Source: Coniferiporia sulphurascens
Lineage: Eukaryota > Basidiomycota > Agaricomycetes > Hymenochaetales > Hymenochaetaceae
Length of the DNA stretch: 64,000 bases
Assembly (NCBI GenBank): GCA_002794785.1
Contig: NBBA01000010.1
Span: 744,001 to 808,000, forward strand
Direction: 5' to 3'
Shown here: one piece after another, positions 51,603 to 61,516 of the stretch
Layout of the letters: each line of letters starts with the position of its first letter
How positions within the stretch are numbered: the first letter of the stretch is position 1
The notes under the pieces: generated by a model
What the model was told of the DNA's origin: nothing
Database searches by the model: none
Seen by the model: only the letters and a program-made list of their open reading frames with translations
Program-made: the position numbers and the translations under genes

Positions 51603-53199
51603 TCATTGAAACCTCAATAGCCATTGCACGTCCGCCTCTGTGAGTCCCTTCGCAGGCTCAAAGCGTGTACATCCGACCTCCTCCAACCAGCTCGCGCGAG
51701 CGTAGTTGCGACGGCATTCCATGCCCCCTCCGCGCCCATGCATTCGTCGCTCAGGCTCTCGCACTCGCACTTTCCCGGCGGTGCCAGTAACCAAGCCTCC
51801 ATGCCCAACCGCGGGAAGAACAAGCGAAGCGTCCGCGGCGACGCGGCGGACCTGAATACACGATGACGCTGCGCGGTGGAGAGCGTTGGGGTGAGGAAGG
51901 CGAGGACTTGCTGCTGTAACTCTGCCGGGAGCGCGTGGAAGGGAAAGGGAGACGCAGGTACAGGGGATACCGATGTCGGTTGCGACTCTGGTTGCATTGA
52001 GCCTCTAGGAGATTCTGGATCCTGGGAGGATTTCGTGCAGCGGAAGTTGGGGAGGACAGAGTGAAAGTATACGGGAGTACGATAAAAGTAATAAAGCTTC
52101 CCTGTGTGTTTTAAAGCGGAGCATCTCGTTCCGCCGTAGCAAATGATCCAGTAATGCTATACTGTCGTACACCGCCTCACACGCATCCTCATCTTCATCA
52201 GTAAACACATCCCTCGAGCGTGGATAGTCAACCTCGAGATTCTGCAATGTAAAATTGGACTTGCGGATCCCCTCAACGAGTGAGTGGATGGCGACCCGGT
52301 CAATGTAGTTCTTGCATCCGAGCGTCTCAAGTGCACGCGAGCGCCGAGAAGTCAAAAATGAGGTGAGCACGAGCCCTGATTTAGACGTAATTCCGGAGTC
52401 AGAGATGACCAGCTCGTGTAGGGCCGGCGGATCGAGATGCGAGAAGAAGGTGATGAAGAAGGGGTCGGATAGCTCTAGGTTCGCGGCGAGGGAAAGCAGC
52501 TCGAGACTCGAAGCGTTGATCGCGGAGATAAACTTGAGTGCGATGGGTTCGTCTCCCTGAAAGCCTGGTCACCGTCCCGTGCGCAGTCTGTGAAGTCCTG
52601 TTGACACTAACCTGTATTTCATTCTGTTTGCAGGCGGCGAGGTCAGACGACCGCCAGTACAAGCAAAAACCCACTCACATCCTGCAAATAGAGTTTTTTC
52701 AAATGCTCATTGCCCACTAAGTACTCTGCAATCGACTCGAGGCCGTTGTCGCCAATACCATTCCAGCTGAGGTTGATTACCGCAATCTCATAGCGGCGCC
52801 CGCCCTCTGTGCAGAGAAAGCGGAAGAGCTCTCTGCAGCCCTCATCTTCAAGAGAATTGAGGGAGAGGTTGAGCGTCTTGACTGATGTGCGTGCCTTAAT
52901 AGCGTCGACTATCTTTCGCGCTCCTGTACGAGCAGTAAGAGAGGCCGATTAACTTCCGCATCAAACGACGAAGTCGATGTTCACCATCAACAGACGTCAG
53001 CCCGTTGCCGTAGAGGTCGATGAGCTCATCCACTGCAATGTCTACTTGGGGCGCAGACTCGTGGTGGTCCGAGTAAAGCGCCTCCGCAGGCATCAATACT
53101 AATCGGATTAGATTTTTGAGGGTAGTTGAACGAAATTTGCGGGTAGCCGTTGTATCAAGCCGAAGATATCCGGCGCTTACCGTCGTCTATTTTAGGCAT
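51603..53199 (-). pseudogene. LRR family copy B, interrupted by two frameshifts
   Basis: Exons: tentative 53199-53181, 53098-52985, 52923-52679 (245 nt), microexon 52623-52612 (12 nt, NEIQ), then from 52556. The 245-nt exon reads KTLNLSLNSLEDEGCREL and INLSWNGIGDNGLESIAEYL, clear RNI-type leucine-rich repeats. The last exon reads ALKFISAINASSLELLSLA ... LTSRRSRALETLGC ... FTLQNLEV ... EALLLLSYSRIL, then stops at 52005. The family-typical FPFHALPAELQQQVLAFLTPTLS follows in a second frame (to about 51720). The tail WLEEVGCTRFEPAKGLTEAD lies in a third frame ending at 51603. The second shift falls at a run of five G (minus strand; 51724-51728). Compared with intact copy C, two 1-nt indels explain it, in genome or assembly. 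Confidence 0.65.
52612..52623 (-). other. 12-nt microexon of LRR copy B
   Basis: Flanked by AG and GT on the minus strand and encoding NEIQ in phase. It is equivalent to 54766-54755 (NEFQ) in copy C. Confidence 0.6.
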
Positions 53200-53584
53200 G
53201 CATGTGTTTCCTGTGATTATCTGCTCAATAAAACTTGGTACTAATTAGTATATGCTAACAATCCTATGCATAGGAGGGTACGCACAAAGAGGGGTATACC
53301 GTATAGGATATTCCATTCTGCTTCGTCCTGATTTGATCACACTGCCGAAGATTCAGTTGTCCGTCTGAAGAAATCCAAGTCCGTTTGTAGAGAAATAAAC
53401 GTAGAATAATACAGAGATACAGCTGCAGGCGAAAAGGCAGGAGTGAGATGAAAAGGTGGAGCGTATACAGTACAGATGAGCATTAGAGACGCGAAAATGA
53501 GTAATCGATCACGGAACCGGGAGGGTAGGGTGTTTTACTGGCGACATCAGGAAGTGGAAAGAGTGGGGGACGAGTTACGATATT
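53200..53584. other. Intergenic between LRR copies B and C
   Basis: About 385 bases separating the tentative start of B from the stop of C, both on the minus strand. No other feature was seen. Confidence 0.5.
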
Positions 53585-55378
53585 TTACAACAGCCGCAGC
53601 ACCTCCGCTTCTGTACGGCCCTCTGCCTCGAAGCGGGTGCACCCGACCTCCTCGAGCCAACGCACCCGTGCCTCATTACGATGACACAAAACACTCCCGT
53701 TCGCGCCCATGCATCGTCCGCTCGCGCATAGGCGCACTCTCGGTGCAGCTGCCAGCCAAGGCTCCATTCCGGTGCTGGGCGCCACCCCTGAGCCAATCCC
53801 CGTACCCACACCTACGTTCATGTCCAAGCCAGGCCCGGGGCCAATGCCGCCCATACCGAATGGTAGACTTGCGGGATCGGGGATGCAGCCTGTGCGTGCA
53901 GCCACGGAGCCACTGGCATTAACATTCGCGCCCGACCCCAGCCGCGGGAGGAGCGGGCGGAGCGTCGCAGGCGACGAGGCGAAAGCGAACACGCGAACGC
54001 GCTGCGCGGTGGAGAGCGTCGGCGCGAGGAAGGAGAGGATGTGGTGTTGTAGTTCTGTCGGGAGTGCGCGGAAGGGGAACGCAGACGCAGGAAGTATAGG
54101 TTTCGACGGCACCCGTGGGTCGGGCGTTTCTCGCGAAGGGTCATGCGGGCGTCTAGGAGTATCGAGCAGAAGCATGCGAGAATAGGATAAAAGCAGGAGT
54201 GCCTCCTCGTGCGTTCTCTGGCGGAGCATCTCGTTCCGCAATAGTAGATTTTTCAAGTCCTGCTCGACTGTCTCCCACGGGACAAGCGGCGAGTCCGATG
54301 CACCCACATTATTTGCTTCAGTATCCGCATCCCCGTTTCCGAAGGTAAGAAATTCTAATAGGTTCGCGTACACCTCCAGCTTCTGTAGCGTGAAATTGTA
54401 CTTGCGAAGGGCAGTGACGACCGCCCGGACGGCATGTCTGCCAAGGGAATTTCCGTTGCATTTGAGCGTCTCGAGTGCGCGCGAGCGCGGAGAGGTCAAA
54501 TAAGAGACGAGTACAGGTCCTGCGGCTTGCGTGAGCCCGAGGCTCGACACATGCAGTTCGCGCAGAGTGGACGAGTCAAGGTGTGAGACGAAAATGCTGA
54601 AGAAAGTGTTGAAGAGTCGCTGGTTCGTGACGAGCGAAAGCACCTCGAGTCGGGAGGCGTTGATTGCAGAGCTGAGCTTAAACGCAACGTCCTCGTCCCC
54701 CTAAAAATATAATTAGAGACTGAGCGGGACACCTAAAACTCCGTTCGTACTAACCTGGAACTCATTCTGTTCGCAGATAGGGATGTTAGATGGTTGTTCG
54801 GACGAGAACAATCCCACTCACGTTCTGCAGAAAGAGTTCCTTTAAATGTTCATTACCCACTAGATACTCCGCGATTGCTTCAAGACCCCCGTCACCAATT
54901 CCGTTCGAGTTGAGGCTGATCTCCGCAATCTTATAGCGGCGCCCGCCATTGGTGCAGAGAAACCGGAAGAGCTCTCTGCAGCCATCGTCTCCAAGACTAT
55001 TGTGGCCAAGGATGAGCTTTTTGACCGACTTGCGCGCCTTGATAGCCTCAATGATCTCTTGAGCTCCTAAACGGTCAGAGAACGGATGGTTAGTTTTCGT
55101 ATCACGAGGTGGGGCGCCGGACTCTCACCTTCAACGGCCGTCAGCCCAGCCTCATGCTTGTCGACGACAGCACGAGAGGCCAGGAGCACTCGCGGCGCAA
55201 ACCCACGGCGGACCGAGGAAAGCGTTTTCATCTGTGCGCTCGCCATGCCAGTACGAGCCAGCGTCGCAATGGTCGCGGCTGCTGCAGTCGAAGTCTTAAT
55301 TGTAGCGGGCATGCAAATCAAACCTGGGGATGTCTGGGACAAACCGTGAAGAACGACTCGCTTCAAATACTGCCCCAA
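53585..55378 (-). CDS. LRR family copy C (RNI-like repeats plus C-terminal F-box-like motif), intact
   Basis: The complete member. Exons 55378-55129, 55066-54822 (245 nt), microexon 54766-54755 (12 nt) and 54700-53585 give 540 residues. N-terminal about 85 residues are Ala/Thr-rich and basic. Leucine-rich repeats follow: KKLILGHNSLGDDGCREL, AEISLNSNGIGDGGLEAIAEYL, NEHLKELFLQN, then a second set (LEVLSLVTN, LRELHVSSLGL, ALETLKCNGNSLG, LQKLEVYANLLEF). After NEMLRQRTHEEALLLLSYSRML comes FPFRALPTELQHHILSFLAPTLSTAQR, similar to an F-box (LPxEL...I..FL.P) but placed after the repeats. A Gly-rich stretch and the tail CHRNEARVRWLEEVGCTRFE follow. Function unknown; a substrate-adaptor role for ubiquitin ligases is only a guess. 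The first Met is not certain. Confidence 0.75.
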
Positions 55379-57655
55379 ATCAACGAGCAGCTGCGGGAAT
55401 CCTAAACAGATTCGACGAGGAGATTTCTGAATAACCTGCCGGAGGGTGTACGTCTGTCCTTTGGTCCTCCGCCGCGTCTCATTACTAAACCCGTCGTCAC
55501 GCGTGTCACGCGATTGCCGGTTTACCGGGTTTTTCCTTTGCGACTTTTCTTTTTCTCTGAATCTCTTGTCTTTGCTTCCGTCTCCGTGTGCGTGTCCTGC
55601 TATCAGATCCCGATTGATTTGTGGAGGAGTCGTGGGCAGCCTCGACCTCCAGTAAGAATTAGACCTGAGCTCTAAGTAGTCTCTTTAGGCTCAAGTTCAG
55701 CGCACACTCAGGCCGCCTGTGTCCGCAGCATCCACAGCCGCATGAAGGCCCCTGTCTCGTCACGCCAATGCACCACGAGAGGCTCCTTCACCTGGTGTCG
55801 TCTTCATGCCAGAAGCACAGGGTACCCTAAAGTGAGTTACGCAATAACGCACGTAAACCACATACAGTACGCGCAATCAAAGGTACGTATCTGATAAGGC
55901 GGGTAGATTAGCCCTAATGTCATATCTGATAAAGTGTGAACTTCATATGGAAGAAGTGCGCAAGCTTCGCACAGTAAAATGGCCGAAGTAAAATATCTTG
56001 AGTCGTATCGCCGGGAGACCGAGGCACTGCACGCAAAACAAGGATCGGAGAAGGAGGGAAGACGAGCAGGAGAAAATCGGAAGAAGGGAAGAGTTATGTA
56101 AGGAGCACGTAGCGACTCGAAGGCCTTTCTTAGAACTGATCTTTTTCGTAGAAGCCAGCAAGACTCGGTGTGGAGTCCTCGTTCTATGTCCGGATACAGA
56201 ACGTCGGTTGCGCGTTCAAATTCTGACATCGATGCCGGCCTGTCGCGGTAAAAATGCAGGCGGGAACCCTTCCCATAAACTGGACGTTCGCTCACAGGAA
56301 AGGATTCCCCATATGAATTATAAGCTGAGTTTGGGACCTTCAGTAATAATAGGGTACATTCCTTGGGCTGTTATAAAGCCTAAGCCAGTCGCTTCCCTCG
56401 TTCCCGCCCTTCATCACACGTAAGGACTGAATGACCCCTTTAGAACGTGTCTTCTCATACTGTACGAGTGGAGCAAATTCGGGCCCGTTCCCCCGATGTG
56501 TGCGTTCCATCGTGACCCCGCCCGCAGGGCGAAAGGCAATGATAATTTGCTAAAGGATGGGTCCGCTATCTTTGTTGATTCTTCTTTAGACGCAATGTAT
56601 TTCAAAAACAAGATAAGACGGTACGTGCCTGACTCCGGACCCGCTCTCTAGACCTCAAACGAAAGCGAGACTAGATTCTTACGTGTATAACCACAGTTTT
56701 GTCGGCCATTCTCAATACCAACACGGGAACGCATCCCTTTCCCTTCTCTTATGAGCCAGTTTTATTGACATTCAACGGAGCACCCTTGACGCTCTTGGGT
56801 GCCACGGTGATCATGTCGTCGAAATAATACTAGACTCTAACATGTAGAGTTCCCGAATAATAAGTGCGCTTGCAGGCAGCGGTTCCGTCATAAAAACCCG
56901 CCCGCCGTTCGCTGTCTCGGTTAGTCTACTTAAACGATATAAGCATCGTATTGTGGCTCTCGTCAGGGGCGACGCGACTGCTCCGAGTCGGTCGCCCGTT
57001 GAACCCTTGTCTTTCACAAATTACTGCATATCTCGAAATTCAGATTTAGTAGGGCCATGTTAACTCTTACTACGAACGTGGACTTTGTTTACCTCGAGCT
57101 GGATATCTTTATTTCATATGCAACACACGCACATATTCCGCACAAAAATTCCGCGTCCATATGGACTTACTGTATGTCGAGTCCTTGCAAAGCTATTCGT
57201 ATTGGGTCAGTAGTACTCCCAGACTGTGTACGATAAAGAGAAAGATACTGCATAGTCGACTACGGAAGGAATGATACAGCCATCCTGAGGTCTTGATAGG
57301 GAGACTTTGGGAGGACACGTTACCTACGAGAAATTACAGGATATTTACAGGTTTGTGATTTTCCTGGTCGACCTTTCGTCACGCGGACCACAACTCGGTT
57401 TGATAAAAAAAATTCTCCCCCTTGTCTTGAAGTACAAAATGTGGATACGCATGCGGTAGAGTGCATTATGTTCGTTTACTGTATGTGACACTTACTGATA
57501 CAGACATTCTAACAGCGCGACGAAGACGCTAAATTCTCACCGACGAAAAGCTTTAAAAAGTGAAATTCGCATTGTTTTATGCCATTACAAGGTCCAGTAT
57601 TCCGACCTAATTTTCCGTCCCTACATTTCACCACGTACAGGGCCTTCAATTTATT
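55379..57655. other. Long intergenic region, no supported gene
   Basis: 2.3 kb between LRR copy C (start side) and the 3' end of the reductase gene, both minus strand. ORF 55837-56295 (-, 152 codons) is open but Cys/Arg/Ser-rich, has an overlapping counterpart on the other strand (55998-56423) and matches nothing known. Confidence 0.45.
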
Positions 57656-59195
57656 TTAGTTCAAGGGCTCAATGTTCGGTACCGGGCCGAGGGGCACAAT
57701 CCGGTGCGGGTTGATCTATATACAGTACGTCTCTGCATCAGCATCCCCTACAAATAGAAACCGCAAAAATATATACCTGGGGGTGCGACCAATAATAATG
57801 CGTCTTAATATGGTCAAAGTTCGTCGTCGAGCTAAACGCGGGGTTGTTCCAGTACAACTTGCGCAGCCAGCTGTTGATGTTCGGATAGCCCGCGCGGATC
57901 GTGCGGAAGTTGCACTTGAAGTGGCCGACGTAGACAGGGTCGAAGCGCACGATCGTGACGTATAGACGGATGTCCGCCTCCGTGAGCTTCCCACCGACGA
58001 GGAAGTCCTTGCCTTCGAGCAGCTTCTCCACGCGGCCAAGCGACTCGAATACCTTCGCCACTGCCTTCGCGTATGCCTCCTGCGTAGTCGCAAAACCGCT
58101 CTTATACACGCCGTCTGCACGTACCGATAAATTCACTCATACAAAAAGTTTGGAAGGCATAAAACTCACTGTTAATATCGTCGTACACCCAGTCGTTAAT
58201 CCCGTCGATCTCCGCGCGGTGCGGCTCGGGATAAATGTCAACAGCGGCGCGCTCAGGCGGGATCATATCATTAAAAGCAGTGTTCAAAATGCGGATGATC
58301 TCCGACGACTCGTTATTCACGATCGTCTGGTGTTTCTTGTCCCAGAGCACGGGTACCGTAAACCTAAAAAAGCCATGTCCATCACTGTATGAGCAAACAC
58401 AATTCCGCAGGGGGGGGGGGCGATAAAACACACCGGCCGTCGTAGTTATGTTCTGCTAGGAGATACAAGTCCTTCATATGCTCGGCATGGTTAACCGGGT
58501 CGACGCCCGCAGCCGGGAAAGGATCCACGTTCGCGAACGGCCAGCCCTGCTCGCCCATGCGGGGAGACACAACTGTGAAGGCTATAAATGCAAAGTTAAA
58601 AATAAAATAAAAACATTCTGTAGCTTGAAGAGGACGCACGGATGATCTCCTCGAGCCCCTTCAGCTTACGCGTGATCAGCGTCCTATGCGCCCATGCTAG
58701 AGATAACCCACCAGCATCAGCACAAGCCACAAATCCTAATAAATGACCATACTCACGACACGCATACGACACATATAAATGGTACCTATCTGTGAAACCA
58801 AAGCGACATCAGTCCCGACCCAACTCACTGCGCATATAGCCACCCGGGGGGCGAGACCGTTTACACTCACCCTTCTCCGGCTCGAACTTGCCTCCCTTCT
58901 CGATCGTATTCCGGAAGGACGACGGTCTGCGCTTAAACGAACCGTCCCCGTCCGTCTTCATCTGTGCAATGTCTGTGAGGTTGCGCACGTCTCGAGGCGG
59001 CGCGGACATTGCAGCGCTCAGGCTTCTGCTGCTTTGCGGGAGGAGAAACACGTTGGCGGGATTTCTGTAGACACGAGCTGTATTTGTAGTGCGGGTGTGC
59101 AGTCGTCTGCTAGGGCCAATAGACTTGCGATAGGGGCTGATGAAGCTTGTTACTGAACGGCTGAAGGTAAATGGCGTGCGATGAGCGGCAAGCAT
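57656..59195 (-). CDS. Glutathionyl-hydroquinone reductase (Xi-class GST, Ecm4/Gto type)
   Basis: Reduces glutathionyl-(hydro)quinones with GSH, releasing hydroquinone and GSSG; in wood-decay fungi it is linked to quinone and lignin-fragment detoxification. Exons 59195-58871, 58789-58757, 58696-58640, 58572-58434, 58363-58170, 58114-57777 and 57715-57656 give 381 residues. The catalytic cysteine is in YACPWAHRTLITRKLKGLEE, recreated exactly by splicing exons 2 and 3. Further family marks: VSPRMGEQGWPFA, TVPVLWDKKHQTIVNNESSEIIRILNTAFND, GVYKSGFATTQEAY, LVGGKLTEADIRLYVTIVRFDPVY and CNFRTIRAGYPNI. The C-terminus ends INPHRIVPLGP. The first about 62 residues are rich in Arg/Ser/Thr with no acids, like a mitochondrial presequence; Met63 (MSAPPRD) could start a cytosolic form. 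Intron 4 contains a run of about ten G/C. Confidence 0.95.
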
Positions 59196-59686
59196 CTGGG
59201 CACTAGTACTGTGAGATCATCCACTCCTTTTGTGGAAACGCGCATCTGACAAAGCACTCCTCCCGCTCCGAGTCGCGTCTGCTTGCTCATCAATATTACT
59301 CATGCTTTGCCCATTAATATTGGAGAGAAATAGATTTACCACGAAAAAACGTTGCACAAGCAAAAGCTCTCCATCCATCCATCGAGTCGGCGAAAAGGGC
59401 TACTACTATACATGTTAAACCAGTCAACCAATCAGAAAAATAACCACGAGCGTACAACTACACTGGAACTAAGCGGAAACGACGAGCGAACGATGAGAGA
59501 AAATATACAATGAAACGAATGAGCACCAGGATGAAACTACGACTGTAAAAAGCACGTTGGGTAATGTACAGTGCGGCAGAACAAAATAAGCACGAGCCAA
59601 CTTCCATACCAGTGTATATAGCAATTTGTTAATCCGTCTCACCATGTGTAGATGAGGCGAAGCGAAATGTGTACTGCGGATTGCGT
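59196..59686. other. Intergenic, reductase promoter side
   Basis: About 490 bases between two minus-strand genes, A/C-rich. No coding signal was seen. Confidence 0.45.
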
Positions 59687-61078
59687 TTAGTGAGAACCGA
59701 ATAAATGATGCCCCAGATGTAAAGTACGAAGCAGTGGGAAGGCTGGGGAGAAACGTGAGAAAATTGCATCCTCATGGATTACTGAGCTGAAGAAGAGGTG
59801 GGTACTGGTTATCGCGATTTGTGTCAGGAAAGAGATGAGCGAGATGCTGTAGTGGATTGTAGGGCCAGGACAGCACTTATGCAGCAAACGAAGAGGGAAA
59901 TATGTAAACCTGCTATGGTGATTTAAAAGTTGGTTCATGCGCAATTTTTTTTTAAAACTTGTCGAGGTCGAATTTAGAGAACGCACTTGTTTTGGGACCG
60001 GAACTGCAGTGCTACTGCCAAGATAGAGCTTGTCACACAGCTCTGCCAGTTCATTAATCTCGTTCATTTCGACCATCGACCTCGATCTGTCCAGCGATGG
60101 CTTTGCCGTCCTTTCGCTCCCGGCTGGTGACTCTTCTCGGACAGTCTGATTTCTGAGCGTCATTCCGGAGTCAGCCGATGCATTCCGGGCTCTGCCCTTC
60201 CGTATTCTCGGCATGTCGCTCGGTGGGGGGAGACGCATCGAGCCTTCCATAGGGCGGCAATCTATGTCCAAAGGGAGCGGCTGCACACCCGCGCCCGACT
60301 CTTCCAGTGCTACTCTGAGACGCCATAATCTTCGTCGCTCAAGGCGCTCATCCGCCTTCTGGCGCCACCGGTCGGGCGGCATTGGAGGTTCGCGCACAAC
60401 CGTCTCCTCAGACACTTGCACGACACAGTCCTGTTCGTGACGGAGCGATGAATGGTCTCTAATTTGTCGGAGAGACTCTGCCGTCAAGGTTGCCGAGCGG
60501 AAGGTGCCTCGAGGGGGCGGGGAAGGGAGATTGTACCATTTTCGACGGCTTTCTGACATAGGACTGCGAGAAGATGAGCATTCGAGAGAAGATAAAGTAC
60601 GAGAACGCGTCGGTGGGACAACGGGTTCGTTCACGGCCTCTCGGACACGAAGCCTTGGACCGAACGCGTGCGCACGAAGTTCCTCAGGAGTGAGAGACGG
60701 ACGGTACGCTCTCCTCTGAGAATTTTTGGATGAACAGGCTGTAGAGGACGAAGAATATGAAGAGTGTGTTGAAAGGGGGGGCCTTGTTAGAGCCTGGAAC
60801 GAGGTTTCTATCGCGACGAACTCGTGGGATGGTGGTAAGAGAACAAGGGGTGGCAAGAGGATGAGAGGCATACGAGAAGCGAGAAGACTGTAAAGCCAGA
60901 GCTGGCAGACGTGGAACGTGGTCGGTTGGAAATACTTTGGTTGGCAATTGGGGGGAAAGTGGGAGCCCGAGTGGCAGATGAAGCCCTCTTGTAGATCCCC
61001 GCTTATCTGCGGACAGGTATGCCTCCGATGAAATCTATTCCGCTTCAGGGTCGTGTTTCGTCGGGTCGCGTCGGTCAC
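59687..61078 (-). CDS. Uncharacterised Ser/Pro/Arg-rich protein
   Basis: A 463-codon open frame with no family I recognise. The middle (about residues 130-345) has protein-like composition: RPSLTPEELRAHAFGPRLRV, RRKWYNLPSPPPRGTFRSAT, PPDRWRQKADERLERRRLWR and MVEMNEINELAELCDKLYLG. A short amphipathic helix is likely near the last. The N-terminal about 100 residues and the C-terminal about 110 are less convincing. A GTGCGT donor directly after TAVPVPKQ and an acceptor (CATAGCAG) would give a spliced end VYIFPSSFAA with a stop at 59877-59879, which reads better than the unspliced tail. Introns near the 5' end are also possible. It may be a fungal-specific regulatory or scaffold protein. Confidence 0.5.
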   Translation of the reverse strand: MTDATRRNTTLKRNRFHRRHTCPQISGDLQEGFICHSGSHFPPNCQPKYFQPTTFHVCQLWLYSLLASRMPLILLPPLVLLPPSHEFVAIETSFQALTRPPLSTHSSYSSSSTACSSKNSQRRAYRPSLTPEELRAHAFGPRLRVREAVNEPVVPPTRSRTLSSLECSSSRSPMSESRRKWYNLPSPPPRGTFRSATLTAESLRQIRDHSSLRHEQDCVVQVSEETVVREPPMPPDRWRQKADERLERRRLWRLRVALEESGAGVQPLPLDIDCRPMEGSMRLPPPSDMPRIRKGRARNASADSGMTLRNQTVREESPAGSERTAKPSLDRSRSMVEMNEINELAELCDKLYLGSSTAVPVPKQVRSLNSTSTSFKKKLRMNQLLNHHSRFTYFPLRLLHKCCPGPTIHYSISLISFLTQIAITSTHLFFSSVIHEDAIFSRFSPAFPLLRTLHLGHHLFGSH

Positions 61079-61516
61079 TTACTTGCGCTAAGCGACTTGG
61101 AGCTGCGTGTGCGAAGGGACCTGGTATTGCGGACGAGCCTGTGGTAATGAACATGAGAGAGAGAGAGGAAGAGCGACGCCCGCGGTGTTAGTAGTGGCAG
61201 CATATATATTATAACTGAACATCTCTTTTAAGATGCCAGATGCCGAGATACAAACGCCGACGCATCAGGTCCGGGGTGGCACTTGCCTCTGATCCGTCTC
61301 GGCTGTGACATAATCCTCTGACGTGCGCTTCTCGACCCTATTCAATCTATTTGCAAAACCTCCCGCCAACTGACAGCTTCTATCACGGCGAACTATACAG
61401 CCAATTACAATGCATTGGAAATGGTTTGAAATTTATACTACACAATGCGCCCCAAAACCCGATAGCGAATAAATGCAAAGAATATGCCGAGAAGATAATA
61501 ATACATTCCCTCCACA
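61079..61516. other. Intergenic between minus-strand genes
   Basis: About 440 bases downstream of TFIIE alpha, including a GA-rich stretch at 61151-61170. No gene signal was seen. Confidence 0.5.

Noticed and set aside
58410..58421. Run of about ten G inside the glutathionyl-hydroquinone reductase gene
   Set aside because: It lies within an intron, so it does not affect the frame; it is an ordinary homopolymer.
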